Assembly: GCF_019504385.1 (NCBI RefSeq)
Contig: NZ_CP080590.1
Coordinates: forward strand, 3,452,001-3,516,000
DNA from: Devosia salina
Lineage (GTDB): Bacteria > Pseudomonadota > Alphaproteobacteria > Rhizobiales > Devosiaceae
DNA: 64,000 nt
Reading direction: 5' to 3'
The position numbers were made by a program, and so were the translations under genes. Shown here one piece after another: positions 42,184 to 50,403 of this stretch. Position 1 is the first letter of the stretch, and every line of letters begins with the position of its first letter. Below the pieces are notes generated by a model. It searched no databases and had not been told where the DNA came from. It saw nothing but the letters and a program-made list of their open reading frames with translations.

Positions 42184-42247
42184 GACTTGCCAAGCCTGTG
42201 CTGGTCCTTACAACCGGGGTGAGACCAGAACACCCCGGAGCCCGTCC

Positions 42248-43261
42248 ATGCGCAAGACCACCCACGCCCCCGGCACCATCCACCGCCTGATGATCGACAG
42301 CAAGGCGCTCGCCGGCAATCGCCTGGGCGACCCGACCGAGCGCATCATCGACGTTTATGTGCCCCATGGCCATGACGGCAAGGGCCTGCCGCTGCTGGTC
42401 GATCTCGTCGGTTTCACCGCGGGAGGCCCGGCGCACACCAATTGGAAGAGCTTTTCCGAAAACGTCCCCGAGCGCCTCGACCGCTTGATCGGCGACGGCA
42501 GGATGGCGCCGGTCGTGGTCGCCTTTCCCGATTGCTACAGCCGCCTGGGCGGCAATCAATATGTGAATTCACCCGTCCTCGGAAACTATGAGGATTTCCT
42601 CATTGCCGAAATGCTGCCCGAGATAGAAAACCGCTTTTCTTGCGGTGGCACGGGCCGGCGCGGCGTCTTCGGCAAGTCCTCGGGCGGCTTCGGCAGTCTC
42701 GTCCACGCCATGCGCCACCCCGATATCTGGGCTGCCGCGGCCAGCCATTCGGGCGATGCCGGTTTCGAGAACCTCTACATCCCCGAATTCCCCGCCACGC
42801 TGCGGGCGCTGGCCAAGAGCGACAATTCCATCGAAAAATGGCTGACCGCCTTCGAGGCCAAGGACAAGATCGACGGCAAGGACACCCTCGTCCTGATGAT
42901 CCTGGCCCAGGCCGCCAGCTTCGACCCCGATCCCAGCCCCGAAACTTTCCTTGGCCTGCGCCTGCCTGTGACCCTCGATACCTGCGAACTGATCGCCGAG
43001 CGCTGGGACAACTGGCTTGCCTGGGACCCGGCCCGCATGGTCGAAACCCATGCCGATGCCATTGGCAAGCTCAAGGGCTTCTTCCTCGATTGCGGCACCG
43101 AGGACCAGTACAACATTCTCTACGGCACCCGCCGCATTCACAAGACGCTCGAAGCCAGGGGCATCGCCCACCGCTACGAGGAATTCCCCGACAACCATTC
43201 CAGCGTCGACTATCGCATGGATATTTCCCTGCCATTTCTGGCCGAAGTGCTGAGCCGCTAG
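42248..43261 (+). CDS. Alpha/beta-hydrolase esterase (enterochelin-esterase-like fold)
   Basis: A 337-residue putative esterase. The nucleophile elbow is GKSSGGFGSL (GxSxG). Upstream are APVVVAFPDCYSRLGGNQYVN and a Pro/Gly-rich N-terminal strand (IIDVYVPHGHDGKGLPLLVD). His in FPDNHSSVDYR is the likely catalytic base. There is no signal peptide, so it is cytoplasmic. The substrate is unknown; a role in siderophore ester cleavage is not supported by the neighbours. It is convergent with the ExoD gene, overlapping by four bases. Confidence 0.85.
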   Translation: MRKTTHAPGTIHRLMIDSKALAGNRLGDPTERIIDVYVPHGHDGKGLPLLVDLVGFTAGGPAHTNWKSFSENVPERLDRLIGDGRMAPVVVAFPDCYSRLGGNQYVNSPVLGNYEDFLIAEMLPEIENRFSCGGTGRRGVFGKSSGGFGSLVHAMRHPDIWAAAASHSGDAGFENLYIPEFPATLRALAKSDNSIEKWLTAFEAKDKIDGKDTLVLMILAQAASFDPDPSPETFLGLRLPVTLDTCELIAERWDNWLAWDPARMVETHADAIGKLKGFFLDCGTEDQYNILYGTRRIHKTLEARGIAHRYEEFPDNHSSVDYRMDISLPFLAEVLSR

Positions 43262-43845
43262 GCCAGCAGCATCCAGCCCAGCATGAGGCCGGTGACCACC
43301 ACCCCTGCCCAGGCCAGGGCCAGCAGGCCATCGCGCGCGGTGATGGCCTGCCCATAGCCGGCTATCACCGCACCCGCCCATGTCGAGGTGAATGGCACCA
43401 GTTCCATCACCGGCATGATCGCGCCGACCAGCACGCAGACCACCGCTCCGGCCCGCCGCATGGCCATGCCGGTCAGTGGCCGCACGCGCGGCTTTATCAT
43501 GTTGTCCGTCACCTTGCTAACCGGTCGGAGGAACTTGAGCAGCTTCTGCGCCTGCTTGGCGGAAATGCAGCGCTTCGTCAGCCATTTGGGAAGCCAGACC
43601 GTCTCCCGCCCCAGCGCCACCTGCCCTGCAATCAGGACGCTGTTGAGACCCACAAGGCTGGGCAATCCGGGAATGATGCTGAGCGGGGATACCACGAGCA
43701 ATGCTGGCAGCAGCAACATCGGCCCCGCCGCCCGACGCCCGGCGATCCTCTGGATCAGGCCGATGGAAACCGCCTCGCCATTGTCGACGCAATCCTCCAC
43801 CTTCTGCACCAGATCACCCAGTGCCCCCTCATCGGCGACGGTCAT
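43258..43845 (-). CDS. exoD: ExoD family exopolysaccharide synthesis protein
   Basis: A 195-residue membrane protein of the ExoD family. Several hydrophobic helices are visible (GPMLLLPALLVVSPLSIIPG, then AGAVVCVLVGAIMPVMELVP, then LLALAWAGVVVTGLMLGWML). ExoD was described in Sinorhizobium as affecting exopolysaccharide production and alkali tolerance; its mechanism is unknown. The upstream cytoplasmic part is acidic. It is between the esterase and M16 peptidase genes on the peptidase strand. Confidence 0.85.
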   Translation of the reverse strand: MTVADEGALGDLVQKVEDCVDNGEAVSIGLIQRIAGRRAAGPMLLLPALLVVSPLSIIPGLPSLVGLNSVLIAGQVALGRETVWLPKWLTKRCISAKQAQKLLKFLRPVSKVTDNMIKPRVRPLTGMAMRRAGAVVCVLVGAIMPVMELVPFTSTWAGAVIAGYGQAITARDGLLALAWAGVVVTGLMLGWMLLA

Positions 43846-43929
43846 GGCGTGTGTCCTTTCGCCATGGCAACGCCGGCGCGGGCCACCCCGTTCCCTTGGG
43901 TCGCCGTCGGCCAGCGACGCCGGGAGGGG

Positions 43930-46836
43930 CTAGACCGCCTTGCTGACCTCGAGCAGTCCCGGGCGCTTCTCATTGGCGGCGTTGATCGCCGCCTCGCCGC
44001 CCAGCACCACCACATGGCCGCTCTCGGCCACCGCATCGAGAGCCTCGGCCAGCGCCAGGAAATCGGCCCGGCTGGTATTGAGGATTTCGTCGCGCCGCTG
44101 CTGCCGCAAGGCGTCCGTCGTGCCGTTGAGCAGGCGCCACATGGCCGAATAGCCCTTGGCATCGGGAAATTCGGGCCGATCGAGATCACCCACCACGCCG
44201 ATCACCGAACGCACCAGGTCGGTCTCGCCGATGTCGGCCCGCAGAGCCTTCGCCGCGCCGTCATAGGCATCGAGCGTCTTCAACAGGTTCGGGTCGCGAT
44301 AGGAGAGGAAGGCGAAATTGCCCGATGACAGATCGAACCGGCTTGACCCGCCATAGGCCCCGCCCTGCACCCGCACCTTGTCCCAGAGATAGGTGGTGTT
44401 GAGCAGCCGCAGCGCCACCGCCGAGGCCGCCGTCAGCGAGAAGCCGAGCGCCTTGAGATTGGCGCCCTTGCCCACATAGTTCACCTGCGCCGGAATGATC
44501 AGCCCCTCATTGCGCGGCGCAAAATCATGGCGCCAGTCGGCGTCCGGCATCTGCCGGTCCGGCAGGCTGCCTGCAAACGTCTCCAGTGCAGACCGCGCCG
44601 CGCCCCACAGTGATCCCTCGGCGGTCAGATTGACCACCATGCGGCCGCGATTGAACAGCGTGTCACGGATCCGCACCAGCGCCGCCTCGACGCTCGGCCA
44701 GTCGCTATCGACGCGCTTGACCAGCTCCTTGAGGAAAGCGAGATAACTGACCCCGCTCATCTGCTCGGAAATCCACCCGGCTTCGGTCAGCCCCGCCTTG
44801 ATGCGCATGTCGGCAAACCCATTGCCCGCGGGCACCAGCCGCGCCTCCATGCCGGCCTTTTCCTCCAGCGCCATCTGGCGGAACCGCTCGCGGTTGGACA
44901 GCCGCGCATCGCCCAGCACGTCGCCCATGATCTCCAGCATGGCCTCAAACTTATCGGGCACCGCCTTGCCCGAAAGGAAGAACCACGCCGCCGTGCCCGC
45001 TCCATCCTGGCGCGTCGCCAGTCCGCGATGCTGGGCAATGCCGCCCGTCGTGCGGCCGATGCGCTGGGTGAGGGAAACGAAATCTTCCCTGCTGGTCCCG
45101 GTCTGCAGCAGGGCCCGCCCGAACAGCGGCAAATAGGGCAAAAGGCTCTTGTCCAGCACATGCAGGTCAAAGCCGAGATCGAGGTACAGAATGCCCAGCG
45201 TCGGCAGATCATGGTAGAGCATGCGCGCCCCGGCCACGACGCTTTCCTCGGTGGGCACCGTACGGATATCGCGGTCGAGATCCTTGAGCGTCAGCGTCGG
45301 GATCTTCGCCAGATCCTCCGGACGATCCACCGCCTCCTGCAGCGCCTTCAGCCGCTCGGACCGCTCCACCACCTGGGCCAGTGCATCCTCGTCCAGCCCG
45401 GCCCGCACTTCCGCCAGCTTGTCGGCCTCGGCCCTGGCCTCACGTGCGCCCTGCTCCGGATCGGCCTCGATGACCGAGGTCAGGCGATGCGGATTGTCCA
45501 GGAACAACCGCCGGATTTCCGTTTCGAAATGCCCCGAGGCCGCCTTGTCCTTGAGCGTGGCCAGCGCCTCCTCGAACACCAGCGCGTTCATCGGATCATC
45601 GCCATGCAGCCAGCCGCCGAGCGCAGTGAACATATAGCTCATGCCGCGCGGATAGGAGCCGGTGTTCTGCTCGCGCAAATTGAATTCGAACGTGTTGAGC
45701 GCGGCTTCCAGATGCTCTTGGGAAAAGCCGGTTTCGGCAATCTCGGCCAGCGTATCGAGCACCAGCTTTTCGACCTTGTCGGCGTCGGCCGGATCGATGC
45801 CCTTGAGCCCGAACCCGCCCATGGGCTGGCGCAGATAGCTGGAGATGCCGCCCCCGATCACGCCTTCGCCCAGCCCGCTCTCATTGAGCTTCTTGCGCAG
45901 CGGCGCCGCCGAATTGCCGGCCAGCAGGTAGCTCAGCAGCCCATGGCTCAGCGTTTCCTCCCGGCTCTCGGGCGGGTCCAGCATCCAGTTGACCGACGCC
46001 ATGCCGTCGCGGCGCTTTTCCGCATCGATGGTCCCGGCATAGGTGCCACGAACCTTGCGCGGCGCGTTCCAGCGCGGCTGCAGCTTCACCTCGGCATCGA
46101 CATCGAGCCGCTCGAACTGGCTGAAGAAGTCATCGAGAATGGCGAGCCGCTTTTCCGGCGCATCGTCGCCCGAAAACACCACCCGCGCATTGGACGGGTG
46201 GTAATAGGTCTGGTGGAAGCGCTTGAACTGCTCATAGGTCAGCTCGGGGATGACTTTCGGGTCGCCGCCGGAACTCTTGCCATAGGTGGTATCGGGATAG
46301 AGCGCCGTCTGCGTCTGGGTGTGCATCACCGAATCGGGCGAGGAATAGACGCCCTTCATCTCGTTGAACACTACGCCCTTATAGACCAGCGGCGCCTCTG
46401 CGCTTTCCAGCTCGTAATGCCAGCCTTCCTGGCTGAACGTGTCTTCGGTGATCAGTGGAAACAGCACCGCGTCGAGATACACATCGACGAGGTTATAGAA
46501 ATCCTTGAGGTTCTGGCTCGCCACCGGATAGGCCGTCTTGTCGGGATAGGTCATGGCGTTGAGGAAGGTGTGCATCGACCCCTTCAGCAATTCCACGAAG
46601 GGCTTCTTGACCGGATATTTCCGGCTTCCGCACAGCACGGAATGTTCCAGGATATGCGCGATCCCGGTCGAATCCTCGGGCGGTGTCTTGAAGGTGATGC
46701 CGAACACCTTGTTCTCGTCCTGGTTGACCAGGCTCAGCACCTCCGCCCCGGTCTTCCTGTGCCGATAGAGCAGCGCCTGCGAATTGATCTCGGCAATGGT
46801 CTCGTCACGGACAAGCTCGAACGCGGGGTGGGACAT
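43930..46836 (-). CDS. M16C zinc metallopeptidase (presequence-protease type)
   Basis: A 968-residue insulinase-fold peptidase. The inverted zinc motif HxxEH is HILEH (His61, Glu64, His65), with the distal Glu likely in TEDTFSQEGWHYELE. M16C proteins are single-chain, about 970 residues, and degrade oligopeptides and presequence-like peptides in a closed chamber. There is no signal peptide. It is a single gene; a short intergenic gap separates it from exoD. Confidence 0.93.
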   Translation of the reverse strand: MSHPAFELVRDETIAEINSQALLYRHRKTGAEVLSLVNQDENKVFGITFKTPPEDSTGIAHILEHSVLCGSRKYPVKKPFVELLKGSMHTFLNAMTYPDKTAYPVASQNLKDFYNLVDVYLDAVLFPLITEDTFSQEGWHYELESAEAPLVYKGVVFNEMKGVYSSPDSVMHTQTQTALYPDTTYGKSSGGDPKVIPELTYEQFKRFHQTYYHPSNARVVFSGDDAPEKRLAILDDFFSQFERLDVDAEVKLQPRWNAPRKVRGTYAGTIDAEKRRDGMASVNWMLDPPESREETLSHGLLSYLLAGNSAAPLRKKLNESGLGEGVIGGGISSYLRQPMGGFGLKGIDPADADKVEKLVLDTLAEIAETGFSQEHLEAALNTFEFNLREQNTGSYPRGMSYMFTALGGWLHGDDPMNALVFEEALATLKDKAASGHFETEIRRLFLDNPHRLTSVIEADPEQGAREARAEADKLAEVRAGLDEDALAQVVERSERLKALQEAVDRPEDLAKIPTLTLKDLDRDIRTVPTEESVVAGARMLYHDLPTLGILYLDLGFDLHVLDKSLLPYLPLFGRALLQTGTSREDFVSLTQRIGRTTGGIAQHRGLATRQDGAGTAAWFFLSGKAVPDKFEAMLEIMGDVLGDARLSNRERFRQMALEEKAGMEARLVPAGNGFADMRIKAGLTEAGWISEQMSGVSYLAFLKELVKRVDSDWPSVEAALVRIRDTLFNRGRMVVNLTAEGSLWGAARSALETFAGSLPDRQMPDADWRHDFAPRNEGLIIPAQVNYVGKGANLKALGFSLTAASAVALRLLNTTYLWDKVRVQGGAYGGSSRFDLSSGNFAFLSYRDPNLLKTLDAYDGAAKALRADIGETDLVRSVIGVVGDLDRPEFPDAKGYSAMWRLLNGTTDALRQQRRDEILNTSRADFLALAEALDAVAESGHVVVLGGEAAINAANEKRPGLLEVSKAV

Positions 46837-46989
46837 CAGGCTACTCTTCTTGGATTTCTAACTGGCCCTAACCTAGGTATGGCCGGGGTGATCCGCTAGG
46901 GCTTCGAACGGCCAAGGGCAAGTTTACGCTAATGGAGCGAACTTGGGTGAGATTACCATGGGAGCCATGCTCGATCGGCAGGTCGAGTA

Positions 46990-47018
46990 TTGACGCGTGT
47001 ACACTTTTCGTGTACACG
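46990..47018 (+). promoter_or_regulatory. brnTA promoter with paired GTGTACAC operators
   Basis: TTGACG (46990-46995... the -35 read from TTGACG) and TACACG (47013-47018) are 17 bases apart. The octamer palindrome GTGTACAC occurs at 46997-47004, inside the spacer, and at 47010-47017, over the -10, centres 13 bp apart. BrnA antitoxins are DNA-binding autorepressors, so these are likely operator half-sites. Confidence 0.6.
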
Positions 47019-47054
47019 AAATGCACCCGCCCGGCGATTGTGCCGCCTCCGCGT

Positions 47055-47092
47055 GTCTAGTTTTCGGAGAGATGAGGAATCGAAATCTAGAC
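47055..47092 (+). repeat. Inverted repeat in the brnT leader
   Basis: GTCTAGTTTTCG (47055-47066) and CGAAATCTAGAC (47081-47092) pair with one mismatch around a 14-base loop containing GAGAGATGAGGA. It ends 16 bp before the brnT start. It could be a second operator or an RNA hairpin limiting toxin translation. Confidence 0.5.
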
Positions 47093-47108
47093 CAGTCGGG
47101 AGCTCGCA

Positions 47109-47411
47109 GTGGAATTCGAATGGGACGAGAACAAACGACTCTCGAATATCGAGAAGCATCAGGTTGATATTCTGGAGGCCTTACTCATTTTCGAGAGCTG
47201 GGTTCTCACGGAACGTGATGTTCGATTTGACTATGGCGAGCGCCGTTTCCGATCCATCGGCTACGTGGATGACACCTGCTATGTCCTCATCCATGCCGAA
47301 CGGAACGGCATGACCAGGCTGATTTCTGCCTGGAGAGGAGGTCGACGTGACCGAGAAAAATATGAAGCGGGCTACGCTCGCCGAAATTCGACTGATGAAG
47401 GACAGGGGTGA
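47109..47411 (+). CDS. brnT: BrnT family toxin (DUF497)
   Basis: A 100-residue type II toxin with an RNase-like fold. It opens with the family hallmark FEWDENKRLSNIEKHQVD. The C-terminal basic/Tyr motif is TRLISAWRGGRRDREKYEAG. BrnT toxins stop translation by cutting RNA and are held by BrnA. The start is a GTG (47109) with GGGAG six bases upstream. The brnA gene begins inside its 3' end. Confidence 0.93.
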   Translation: MEFEWDENKRLSNIEKHQVDILEALLIFESWVLTERDVRFDYGERRFRSIGYVDDTCYVLIHAERNGMTRLISAWRGGRRDREKYEAGYARRNSTDEGQG

Positions 47412-47667
47412 ACTCTATCACAACCCCAATGCCCCCGAAGGCCCCGAACTCGGTGAGGAGTTCTGGAAGAATGCGGTGTGGGTTGAGCCCAAGGGCACGA
47501 CTTCTGTCCACCTCAAGCTCGACTCCGAAGTCTTTGAGTTCTTCAAACGCCAGGGCAAGGGCCACCTCACGCGCATGCAGAATGTGCTCAAGGCCTATGT
47601 GAAGGCGCATCAGGGCGCCACCCCTGAAAATGAGGACGGCAAGAAGTCCTCCCGTCGCGCGAGTTGA
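47347..47667 (+). CDS. brnA: BrnA family antitoxin
   Basis: A 106-residue antitoxin. The C-terminal half is a ribbon-helix-helix DNA-binding segment (VHLKLDSEVFEFFKRQGKGH, then LTRMQNVLKAYVK) typical of BrnA. The N-terminal half binds the toxin. It starts at a GTG preceded by GAGGAGG, overlapping brnT by 65 bases; ATG at 47362 is an alternative. It is expected to bind the upstream GTGTACAC sites with BrnT. Confidence 0.92.
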   Translation: MTEKNMKRATLAEIRLMKDRGELYHNPNAPEGPELGEEFWKNAVWVEPKGTTSVHLKLDSEVFEFFKRQGKGHLTRMQNVLKAYVKAHQGATPENEDGKKSSRRAS

Positions 47668-47673
47668 TCGGCA

Positions 47674-48648
47674 TCACACCCCGCCGCGGATCTCCGGCTT
47701 CACCTCGGTCTCATACCATTCGCCAAGCTGCTTGATCAGCGCCGGGAACAGGCTCTTGCGGTCGCTGGCCTCGACATTGTCGGCGATCTGCTCGGGCTTG
47801 GAAACGCCCGCAATGACGGTCGACACCTGCGGATGATCGAGAATCCACCGCAGCGCGAACTGGCTCATCGGCACACCTTCGGGCGCAAAGCCCTTGAGCG
47901 TCTGCACCAGTTCCACCCCGCGCTCGAAGGGAATGCCCGAAAAGGTCTCGCCCACCGAAAAGGCCGCGCCGTCGCGATTGTAATTGCGATGGTCGCTCTC
48001 CTCAAAGCGCGTACCCTTGTCATATTTGCCGCTCAACAGCCCGCTTGCCAGCGGCAGGCGCACGATGATGCCGACATCCTTTTCCGCCGCCTTGGGCAGC
48101 AATTCCTTGGCCGCATCTTGGCGGAACAGGTTGAAGATGATCTGCAGGGTCGCGCAACCCGGCTGCTCGAGGCAGATCAGGCCTTCCTCGATAGTCTCGA
48201 CGCTCGCCCCCCAATGGCGCACCAGCCCCTCGGCCTGGAGCTCGTCCATCCAGCCAAAGATCGCGCCATCGCGCAGCACTTGGGTGGGCACGCAATGCAG
48301 CTGCGCCAGGTCCAGCGACTGCACGCCCAGCCGCTTGGCCGACCCCAGGAGGCTCTCGCGCACGCCCTGCTTGCTGTAATTGTCCGGAAAAAGCCCGCCC
48401 CCGCGCCCCAGCTTGGTGGCCACGCGTACATTGGGACCCTTGGCATGGGCGCCGATGCGGCTCTCGCTCAGCCCCCCGCCATAGACATCGGCCGTATCCC
48501 AGAAGGTGATGCCGGCATTGAGCGCATGCCCGAGAATGGCGTCCGCCGTCTCGTCGCCCACCGGGCCGAAATCCCCGCCCAGCTGCCAGCAGCCCAGACC
48601 GATCTCGCTGACCTCATAGCCCGTCTTGCCCAGTCGCCGCGTCTTCAT
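47674..48648 (-). CDS. Aldo/keto reductase
   Basis: A 324-residue NADPH-dependent reductase of the AKR superfamily. The catalytic tetrad is visible: Asp51 and Tyr56 (FWDTADVYGGG), Lys79 (VATKLGRGG) and His118 (LAQLHCVP). The NADP-binding end reads STVIAGVSKPEQIADNV. The start at 48648 follows AGGGAGACGGGC. The physiological substrate is not evident. It is divergent from the ArsR gene, whose operator lies in between. Confidence 0.9.
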   Translation of the reverse strand: MKTRRLGKTGYEVSEIGLGCWQLGGDFGPVGDETADAILGHALNAGITFWDTADVYGGGLSESRIGAHAKGPNVRVATKLGRGGGLFPDNYSKQGVRESLLGSAKRLGVQSLDLAQLHCVPTQVLRDGAIFGWMDELQAEGLVRHWGASVETIEEGLICLEQPGCATLQIIFNLFRQDAAKELLPKAAEKDVGIIVRLPLASGLLSGKYDKGTRFEESDHRNYNRDGAAFSVGETFSGIPFERGVELVQTLKGFAPEGVPMSQFALRWILDHPQVSTVIAGVSKPEQIADNVEASDRKSLFPALIKQLGEWYETEVKPEIRGGV

Positions 48649-48767
48649 GCCCGTCTCCCTGTTCATCCCAACCACAATGCGCCGTGGCGCCCATCGCTCC
48701 CCCGCTTACGCCCTGCGGACCCGCCAAGGCAAGAACAGCGCGCCATGCCCGCCCCAGTTCCCGCCCA

Positions 48768-48802
48768 TTGACTGGCTACATACGTAAGTGTATACTTACT
48801 TA
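48768..48802 (+). promoter_or_regulatory. arsR promoter and overlapping operator; likely leaderless
   Basis: TTGACT (48768-48773) and TATACT (48791-48796) are 17 bases apart, close to the sigma-70 consensus. The ATG at 48805 begins only nine bases after the -10, so the transcript probably starts at or next to the start codon. An imperfect inverted repeat, TACGTAAGT and ACTTACTTA around GTAT (48781-48802), covers the -10 and is the probable ArsR autoregulatory site. Confidence 0.7.
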
Positions 48803-48804
48803 TC

Positions 48805-49158
48805 ATGCAAGTTCAAAGCCCTGAAAATAGCCAGATCGACATCGGAACCGTCCTCTCGGCGATAACCGATCCGACAAGACGCCGGGTCCTGGAATCGCTG
48901 CGCGCCGGTCCCCGCAGCGTCAGCGCCATCGCGGCCGACCATGCCGTCAGCCGCCCCGCCATCTCGCAGCATCTCAAGGTGCTGGGCGCGGCGGGCCTGG
49001 TGCGGGCACACAAAATGGGCCGCAACAATTTCTACGCTATCGACCCCGCGGGGCTTCAGGTGCTGCGCACCTATGTCGACAGCTTCTGGACCGATGTGCT
49101 GGCCGCCTTCCAGGCCGCCGCCCTCATCGAACATGCCAAAGGGAGGAAGCCGAATTGA
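48805..49158 (+). CDS. ArsR-family winged-helix regulator
   Basis: A 117-residue ArsR-type repressor. The winged helix (ITDPTRRRVLESLRAGPRSV, then AVSRPAISQHLKVLGAAGLV) fills most of it. The metal-sensor Cys motif of arsenic regulators is absent, so a different effector is expected. It overlaps a downstream SRPBCC gene by four bases, the common ArsR/AHSA1 pairing. It is probably translated from a leaderless message and self-regulated. Confidence 0.92.
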   Translation: MQVQSPENSQIDIGTVLSAITDPTRRRVLESLRAGPRSVSAIAADHAVSRPAISQHLKVLGAAGLVRAHKMGRNNFYAIDPAGLQVLRTYVDSFWTDVLAAFQAAALIEHAKGRKPN

Positions 49159-49616
49159 TCGCCCCTGTCCGCCACGAATTGACCGTGCCGCTGGCGCCGG
49201 CCCTCGCCTTCGATCTCTTCCTGCGGCGCATGGGCGAATGGTGGCCGCTCCTGACCCATTCGGTGTGGGAAGCGGCCGCCCGGGGTTGCACGGTCGAGCC
49301 CAGGGTCGGCGGCCGCATCCTCGAACAGGGCCCCGATGGCGCCATTGCCCATTGGGGCACCATTCTGGCCATCGAGGAAGGCGCCCGCGTGCTCATCGAT
49401 TGGCATCCCGGCCACGACCCCGCCCAGAGCACCGAGCTTGAAATCTGGTTCACGCCATCCGCCACCGGCACGCGTCTGGTGCTCGAACACCGCAATTGGG
49501 AACGGCGCGGCGATCTGGCGACCACCATGCGCGACAATTACGAAACCGGCTGGATCATGGTGCTGGGCCTCTATGCCGAGCGCGCCGCATGCCCGGCAGC
49601 AACTCCCGCCTCGTAG
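49155..49616 (+). CDS. SRPBCC (AHSA1-like) protein
   Basis: A 153-residue helix-grip protein: VRHELTVPLAPALAFDLFLR at the start, a GEWWPLLTHSVWE segment, and a C-terminal helix with YETGWIMVLGLY. AHSA1/SRPBCC proteins encoded next to ArsR genes are thought to bind hydrophobic ligands; the ligand is unknown. It begins at a TTG that overlaps the ArsR stop (TTGA). It is convergent with the GntR gene, only ten bases apart. Confidence 0.85.
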   Translation: MIAPVRHELTVPLAPALAFDLFLRRMGEWWPLLTHSVWEAAARGCTVEPRVGGRILEQGPDGAIAHWGTILAIEEGARVLIDWHPGHDPAQSTELEIWFTPSATGTRLVLEHRNWERRGDLATTMRDNYETGWIMVLGLYAERAACPAATPAS

Positions 49617-49626
49617 CCCCATCGGC

Positions 49627-50304
49627 CTATTCGAAATAGTCCGGGAAATCCTCGATGGTCTGGCCCAGCAGCACTTCGGCCCGCGCCAGATGCGCCCGCA
49701 TCGCGGCTTCTGCGCCGACCACATCGCCCTTGGCCACCGCTTCGGCAATTTGCTTGTGTTCGGCAATGGCGCGCTGGCTGGAAGAGACGCCCAGCGTCAG
49801 ATAGCGCACCCGGTCGAGCTGCATCTTGTGGTCGTCGATCAGCTGCCAGGCATATTCCACCCCCGCCAGCCGGGCCAGCGTGCGGTGGAACAGCTCGTCG
49901 AGCTTGTGGAAGCGCCGGCTGTCATTGGCGGATGATGCGGCCTCCTGGTCGGCAATCAGCTTTTCCAGCACTTCGGCCGCTTCCTTGCCCGGATGCGCGG
50001 CTACGCGACGGATGATCTCGACCTCGATGCTTTCGCGGATGAACCGGCTCTGGCGCACGCCATCGGGCGAGATCTTCTTGACCACGGTCGCGCGCTTGGG
50101 CCGGATCAGCAGCAGGCCCTGCTGCGCCAGGCGGATGAAGGCCTCGCGCACAGGCTGGCGCGACACCCCATAGCGCTTGGCGATATCGCTTTCCGAAATC
50201 ACGTCGCCGGGCTTCATGCTCATGGTCACGATGTCGTCGCGCAAGGCGGTGACGACCCGCATCGCCATGGTTTCAGTATTGGTCTCGGGCACCTGTGCCG
50301 TCAT
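49627..50304 (-). CDS. GntR-family (FadR/FCD type) regulator
   Basis: A 225-residue regulator. The N-terminal wHTH is SDIAKRYGVSRQPVREAFIR at about residues 38-75. The all-helical FCD ligand domain follows, with the metal/effector His and Asp pattern (FHKLDELFHRTLARLAG). Such proteins commonly sense sugar acids or carboxylates. The start at 50304 with AGGA upstream is preferred to a longer frame. It is downstream of a Gfo/Idh dehydrogenase gene, its probable target. Confidence 0.9.
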   Translation of the reverse strand: MTAQVPETNTETMAMRVVTALRDDIVTMSMKPGDVISESDIAKRYGVSRQPVREAFIRLAQQGLLLIRPKRATVVKKISPDGVRQSRFIRESIEVEIIRRVAAHPGKEAAEVLEKLIADQEAASSANDSRRFHKLDELFHRTLARLAGVEYAWQLIDDHKMQLDRVRYLTLGVSSSQRAIAEHKQIAEAVAKGDVVGAEAAMRAHLARAEVLLGQTIEDFPDYFE

Positions 50305-50403
50305 GGTTCCTGATTCCCCCCAGCCTCGACCTTGCTGCCTTGCGGGCGGGAAGGCTCCCCCGGCGGGGGCAGCATCCACAGGATTCTGCCCCCAAACCAG
50401 GTC

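Noticed and set aside
42248..43261. Siderophore esterase (Fes) assignment for the esterase
   Set aside because: Fold resembles that family but no siderophore or iron genes are nearby, so only a general esterase is supported.
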